From Donghicola sp036139795 (GTDB taxonomy: Bacteria > Pseudomonadota > Alphaproteobacteria > Rhodobacterales > Rhodobacteraceae): a stretch of DNA of 64,000 nucleotides. A program made the position numbers and the translations under genes. Below the pieces are notes generated by a model, which worked only from the letters and a program-made list of their open reading frames with translations, had not been told where the DNA came from and ran no database searches. Shown one piece after another: positions 60,792 to 64,000 of the stretch; positions within the stretch are counted from its first letter, which is position 1; each line of letters begins with the position of its first letter. Location: the NCBI GenBank assembly GCA_036139795.1, contig JAYZYX010000038.1:43030-107029 (forward strand), given 5' to 3'.

Positions 60792-61830
60792 GGCCCATGG
60801 CCTGATCGGCGGCACGGGCCAAAGCGGCCTCGTCGATCTTTTCGCCCAAATCAATCGTGCCAAGCAGATCGTATTCGTACCGGCTGGCGGATTTTTCATA
60901 GCGGCTGTCGTAGTGCAGCTCCATCAGCTCGGCCGCGAGGGTCGAGAAGGCACCAACCTTTGCAAGCTCGATCCAGTGCTCCACCAGTTCGCGGCTTTGC
61001 AGGTGGCGCAAGGGTTCCAGCCGCGCAATCAGCGCTTCGGGATCGTCGATGAGGTCCGAATAGGCGCGGGTCAGATATTCGGCGCGGGCAGGGATGCTGG
61101 CATTCACACGGATACGCGGCGCGGCGCACATGGCGGTCCAGACGGCGGGGGGCACAAGGCGATCCCCGATTTTGGAGGACTCAGCCTCAAGAAATACAGG
61201 CTTTTCTGGGTCCAGTTGCGCCAGTTGCATGGCCAGATCGCCCTCGGCCATTTTCTGGCTGGGTTGTGGGCGGCTGACCGCGCCAAGCAGTGAGCCTCGG
61301 TGGGCAAAGATGTCCTCAAGGTCAATGACCTGCGCCCCAGCGGTTTTCAGAGCGGCCAGCAGGTCGGTCTTGGCGGTGCCAGTGGGGCCGTCGATCAAGA
61401 TGAACTTGTGCGGCAGTACTTCGTCATGCATCGCCTTCGAGATCATCCGGCGATAGCTTTTGTAGCCGCCGTCGATCAGGCCCACACGCCAGCCCACCTG
61501 CGCCAGAATGGTCGCGAACGAGCCCGAGCGTTGACCGCCCCGCCAGCAATAGACCAAGGGACGCCAGCCGCCGGAACGGTCGTGCAGGGTTTCCTCAAGG
61601 TGGCGGGCGGCGTTCTTAGCCACCAGCGCGCCGCCGATCTTGCGGGCGTCAAAGGGGCTGACCTGTTTGTAGATGGTGCCGACGCGGGCGCGTTCCTCAT
61701 CATCCAGCACGGGCAGGTTGATGGCTCCGGGCAGGTGATCCTCGGCAAACTCGGCGGGTGCGCGGACATCGATGATCTGGTCAAAGGGCAGATCACGCAG
61801 GTCGGTGAGGGCGTTCAGGGTCAGCTTCAT
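60778..61830 (-). CDS. mnmH: tRNA 2-selenouridine synthase MnmH (SelU/YbbB)
   Basis: 350 residues. N-terminal rhodanese domain with catalytic C95 in LVYCWRGGQRS, then a P-loop domain with GPTGTAKTDLL (148-158) and IDLEDIFAHRGSLLGAVSRPQPSQKMAE. It converts 2-thiouridine at the wobble position of certain tRNAs to 2-selenouridine using selenophosphate, via a geranylated intermediate. Its 3' end overlaps that of the oxidoreductase-SelD gene, which makes its co-substrate. I see no selA or selB in the window. Confidence 0.96.
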   Translation of the reverse strand: MKLTLNALTDLRDLPFDQIIDVRAPAEFAEDHLPGAINLPVLDDEERARVGTIYKQVSPFDARKIGGALVAKNAARHLEETLHDRSGGWRPLVYCWRGGQRSGSFATILAQVGWRVGLIDGGYKSYRRMISKAMHDEVLPHKFILIDGPTGTAKTDLLAALKTAGAQVIDLEDIFAHRGSLLGAVSRPQPSQKMAEGDLAMQLAQLDPEKPVFLEAESSKIGDRLVPPAVWTAMCAAPRIRVNASIPARAEYLTRAYSDLIDDPEALIARLEPLRHLQSRELVEHWIELAKVGAFSTLAAELMELHYDSRYEKSASRYEYDLLGTIDLGEKIDEAALARAADQAMGLMPK

Positions 61831-61877
61831 GGCGGTGCAATCTAGCGGTTTTCGCCGCAGGGGCTAGGGGCAAACTG

Positions 61878-62282
61878 TCAGGGGCGTCCGTCGGTGAACT
61901 GCACCAGATCCCAAAGGGTGCCGTAGAGATCTTTGAACACCGCTACCGTGCCATAGGGGGCGTCCAGCGGATCGCGGACAAAGATTACGCCCTTTTCGCG
62001 GTAGGCGTTGTAATCGCGCCAGAAATCATCGGTTTGCAGGAAGAGGAATACACGTCCACCGGCCTGATTGCCGATGAAGGGCTCTTGCTCGGGCTTCGAG
62101 GCCCGCGCCAGCACGATAGAGGCATTGCCGTCCCCTTTTGGGCGGACCACCACCCAGCGTTTGTCCTGTTCGGGCTGGTAGGTGTCTTCGATCAGATCGA
62201 ACCCGAGGGTGTTGCAGTAGAACGCGATGGCCTCGTCATAGTCGCGGACTACAAGGGCGATGTGGGCTAGGCGTTGGGACAT
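61878..62282 (-). CDS. VOC (glyoxalase/bleomycin-resistance superfamily) protein
   Basis: 134 residues from ATG 62282 (MSQRLAHIALVVRDYDEAIAFYCNTLGFDLIEDTY); an upstream in-frame start at 62354 would run through the ilvE terminator and is rejected. Vicinal-oxygen-chelate fold with candidate metal ligands H7 and a C-terminal Glu/Asp-bearing FKDLYGTLWDLVQF segment. The reaction cannot be inferred; the superfamily includes dioxygenases, isomerases and resistance proteins. Confidence 0.85.
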   Translation of the reverse strand: MSQRLAHIALVVRDYDEAIAFYCNTLGFDLIEDTYQPEQDKRWVVVRPKGDGNASIVLARASKPEQEPFIGNQAGGRVFLFLQTDDFWRDYNAYREKGVIFVRDPLDAPYGTVAVFKDLYGTLWDLVQFTDGRP

Positions 62283-62301
62283 GGTGGCACCTCTTGAAAC
62301 G

Positions 62302-62349
62302 AAAAAGCGCCCGCCGCGCTCTGCCGCTGGGGCAGGCTTGGCGGGCGCT
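62302..62349 (-). terminator. Intrinsic terminator after ilvE
   Basis: On the minus strand AGCGCCCGCC and GGCGGGCGCT pair perfectly around a loop of about 24 bases, followed by TTTTTCG. It lies about 30 bases beyond the ilvE stop and before the VOC gene. Confidence 0.88.
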
Positions 62350-62379
62350 GTCATCTTACCCTACGGGAAAGATGACGGA

Positions 62380-63249
62380 TCAGCTACGCACCAGAGCTTC
62401 GTACTCTTCGGCGATGTTGCGGGTGATCGCACCCACGGTGAAAGTGTAGTCACCGATCTGGCCCACGGGGGTCACTTCGGCGGCGGTGCCGGTCAGCCAG
62501 CATTCTTCGAAGTCAGCCAGTTCCTCGGGCATGATGCGGCGTTCGTTCACCTTGATGCCTTTGGCCTGTAGCATGCCGATAACGGTCTGACGGGTGATAC
62601 CGTTCAGGATCGCGTCCGGAATGGGCGTGTGCACTTCGCCGTCTTTTACGAAGAAGATGTTCGCGCCGGTCGCTTCGGCAACATAGCCGCGGTAGTCCAT
62701 GAACAGCGCGTCCGAGCAGCCTTTGGCCTCGGCCGCGTGCTTGGACATGGTGCAGATCATGTAAAGACCGGCAGCCTTGGCCGCGGTGGGGATGGTTTCG
62801 GGCGAGGGACGCTTCCACTTGGCGATGTCCAGTTTCGCGCCCTGCATCTTGGCGTCGCCGTAGTAGGCGCCCCAAGTCCATGCGGCCACGGCCATACGCA
62901 CGGGGTTGCGCGAGGATGCGACACCCATGTCTTCGCCCGCACCACGCCATGCGATCACGCGCACGTAGGCGTCGGTCAGGTTGTTGGCTTCCAGAACGGC
63001 CTTTTTGGCCTCTTCGATCTGCTCAACGGTGTAGGGGATCGGCATGTCCAGCAGCGCGCCCGATTTCAGCAGACGCTCCGAGTGCTCAACCGATTTGAAG
63101 ATCTTGCCGTTGTAGCAACGCTCGCCTTCAAAGACCGAGGAAGCATAGTGCAGAGCATGGGTCAGAATGTGGACCTTGGCATCGCGCCATTCCACAAGCT
63201 GGCCGTCCAGCCAGATTTTCCCGTCACGATCGTCATATGCGCCAGCCAT
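62380..63249 (-). CDS. ilvE: Branched-chain amino acid aminotransferase
   Basis: 289 residues from ATG 63249, nine bases after an AGAAGG site; an ATG at 63258 would abut that site and is less likely. Class IV aminotransferase: VHILTHALHYASSVFEGERCY at the N-terminus, the probable PLP lysine K158 in TAAKAAGLY, and E192 in GYVAEATGANIFF contacting the cofactor. It transaminates Leu, Ile and Val. It is divergent from petP and ends at a strong terminator. Confidence 0.96.
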   Translation of the reverse strand: MAGAYDDRDGKIWLDGQLVEWRDAKVHILTHALHYASSVFEGERCYNGKIFKSVEHSERLLKSGALLDMPIPYTVEQIEEAKKAVLEANNLTDAYVRVIAWRGAGEDMGVASSRNPVRMAVAAWTWGAYYGDAKMQGAKLDIAKWKRPSPETIPTAAKAAGLYMICTMSKHAAEAKGCSDALFMDYRGYVAEATGANIFFVKDGEVHTPIPDAILNGITRQTVIGMLQAKGIKVNERRIMPEELADFEECWLTGTAAEVTPVGQIGDYTFTVGAITRNIAEEYEALVRS

Positions 63250-63374
63250 TGTCGGCATCCTTCTGTTTCGGTCTCAATTTTTCGAATGTTGCGCCTGCAA
63301 TATCCGGCTCGGACATAAAATTGCGCAAAACCTGCAGATTCGCTACCAGTCCGGTCTTGGAATGTCAACAAGGC

Positions 63375-63392
63375 TGACTTAAAATCAAGTCA
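63375..63392. promoter_or_regulatory. Putative MarR-type operator between ilvE and petP
   Basis: TGACTT-AAAATC-AAGTCA, a perfect inverted repeat with six-base arms and six-base spacer, 25 bases before the petP ATG in the divergent promoter region. The size and symmetry fit a MarR-family dimer site, so autoregulation is plausible but untested. Confidence 0.5.
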
Positions 63393-63417
63393 AAGCCCCG
63401 ATGGAAGGAACGATACG

Positions 63418-63930
63418 ATGGATGAGCGCGGACACCCCGGCATGCACAGCGGCGAGAGCCTGCTGTTTCTGACCGACGAGCAACTGCGTAAGGGCATCGA
63501 GGCAATGTTCTTTGCCTATCGGGGGTTTACCGCTGATCCCGACCGCATTCTGGCGACGCTGGCCTACGGGCGGGCGCACCATCGGGCGATCCACTTTATC
63601 AACCGCAGCCCCGGCACCACCGTCAACAATCTGTTGAACACTCTGGGCGTGACCAAGCAATCGCTGAACCGTGTTCTGCGCACCTTGATCGAAGACGGGC
63701 TGGTTGAGTCGCGCGTGGGCAAGAAAGACAAGCGTGAACGGCATCTTTTCCTGACGGGCGAAGGCGAGGCCCTAGAGCAGCGCCTGTCGGATGCGCAACG
63801 TGCGCGCATGCGCGCAGCCTACCGTGCAGCGGGTCCCGAAGCGGTGGCTGGCTTTCGCACGGTTCTGGAGGCTATGATGGACCCCGATTTGCGGCGTCAG
63901 TATCTGTCGCTACGGGAGGAGAATACATGA
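63418..63930 (+). CDS. petP: MarR-family regulator, PetP type
   Basis: 170 residues, preceded by GGAAGGA. Winged helix at about 55-110 (RAIHFINRSPGTTVNNLLNTLGVTKQSLNRVLRTLIEDGLVESRVGKKDKRERHLFLTGEG). It resembles Rhodobacter PetP, which is encoded with and overlaps the response regulator PetR; the same ATGA overlap is seen here at 63927. In R. capsulatus petPR affects photosynthetic and respiratory growth. The name rests on family and synteny; the target genes here are unknown. Confidence 0.85.
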   Translation: MDERGHPGMHSGESLLFLTDEQLRKGIEAMFFAYRGFTADPDRILATLAYGRAHHRAIHFINRSPGTTVNNLLNTLGVTKQSLNRVLRTLIEDGLVESRVGKKDKRERHLFLTGEGEALEQRLSDAQRARMRAAYRAAGPEAVAGFRTVLEAMMDPDLRRQYLSLREENT

Positions 63931-64000
63931 GCGATCCTGCACCTCACGTCCTGATCGTGGATGACGATGAACGCATCCGTGGTCTGTTGCAGAAATTCCT
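63927..64000 (+). CDS. petR: Response regulator, N-terminal fragment (probably PetR; truncated by window edge)
   Basis: Only about 24 codons are present: MSDPAPHVLIVDDDERIRGLL, the start of a receiver domain with the acidic DDD pocket. It overlaps the petP stop (ATGA). The partner arrangement suggests the OmpR-family regulator PetR, but the output domain lies outside the window. Confidence 0.75.
   Translation, partial: MSDPAPHVLIVDDDERIRGLLQKF

Noticed and set aside
1..64000. Prophage, insertion sequence, CRISPR array or defence island
   Set aside because: No integrase, transposase, phage structural gene, regularly spaced repeats or Cas-like protein is visible on either strand.

Overview
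The window looks like a chromosomal segment of an alphaproteobacterium of the Rhodobacteraceae (Roseobacter/Rhodobacter group). The evidence is the GC-rich, CTG-leucine-dominated coding style, a complex I NDUFA9-like reductase, the Mrp (Pha) antiporter operon, a fused oxidoreductase-SelD next to mnmH, a PetP-type MarR gene overlapping a response regulator and divergent from ilvE, a Hint-domain protein, and the GAGGTATTTTTGCCAAGATG repeat that I recall as common in this family. I see no prophage, transposase, CRISPR array or rRNA. Most of the segment is core genome with short intergenic gaps.

Layout. 1-7.5 kb: the end of a SpoIIE-type phosphatase, two Nudix hydrolases, Hsp33, the CCA-adding enzyme and a pair of overlapping ABC exporter half-subunits. 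7.5-11.7 kb (minus): RadC, then dnaK-dnaJ behind a recognisable heat-shock promoter. 11.7-22.7 kb: AlkB, a capsule-type ABC permease, then a surface-polysaccharide block (cysQ, GT2, galU, galE, GT4, a GT2-like gene, a core-2/I-branching-type GT and a sulfotransferase). 22.7-26.6 kb (minus): tRNA-Leu(CAG)-rnd-lptC-lptA-lptB-hpf-ptsN. 26.8-29.5 kb: the NDUFA9-like gene, a manganese riboswitch with an mntP exporter cut into two halves by an in-frame TAG, and uppP. 29.7-35.8 kb: gltD-gltB. 36-41.4 kb: a methyltransferase, a Hint protein, mtgA, a GST, queG, msrB-msrA. 41.4-44 kb (minus): three paralogous small outer-membrane beta-barrels. 44.3-52.5 kb: a DMT transporter, a LuxR-type response regulator and tamA-tamB. 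52.6-58.6 kb: the Mrp antiporter operon (A/B fusion, C, D, E, F, G). 58.6-62.3 kb: oxidoreductase-SelD convergent with mnmH, and a VOC protein. 62.4-64 kb: ilvE (minus), petP and the start of a response regulator.

Functional links. Several genes serve the envelope: Lpt lipopolysaccharide transport, UppP lipid-carrier recycling, MtgA, TamAB, the small OMPs and the polysaccharide block. GalU and GalE supply UDP-glucose and UDP-galactose. The sulfotransferase together with the PAP phosphatase CysQ suggests, by inference, a sulfated polysaccharide. Stress and protein repair are covered by Hsp33, DnaKJ, MsrAB, AlkB and HPF. tRNA maturation and modification are covered by the CCA enzyme, RNase D, QueG, and SelD plus MnmH.

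The observations most worth a second look are the split mntP under its riboswitch, the perfect palindrome between tRNA-Leu and rnd that holds the rnd ribosome-binding site, the repeat element that supplies the queG start codon, the palindrome in front of petP, and the sulfotransferase/CysQ polysaccharide block. I cannot claim a demonstrably new system from sequence alone.
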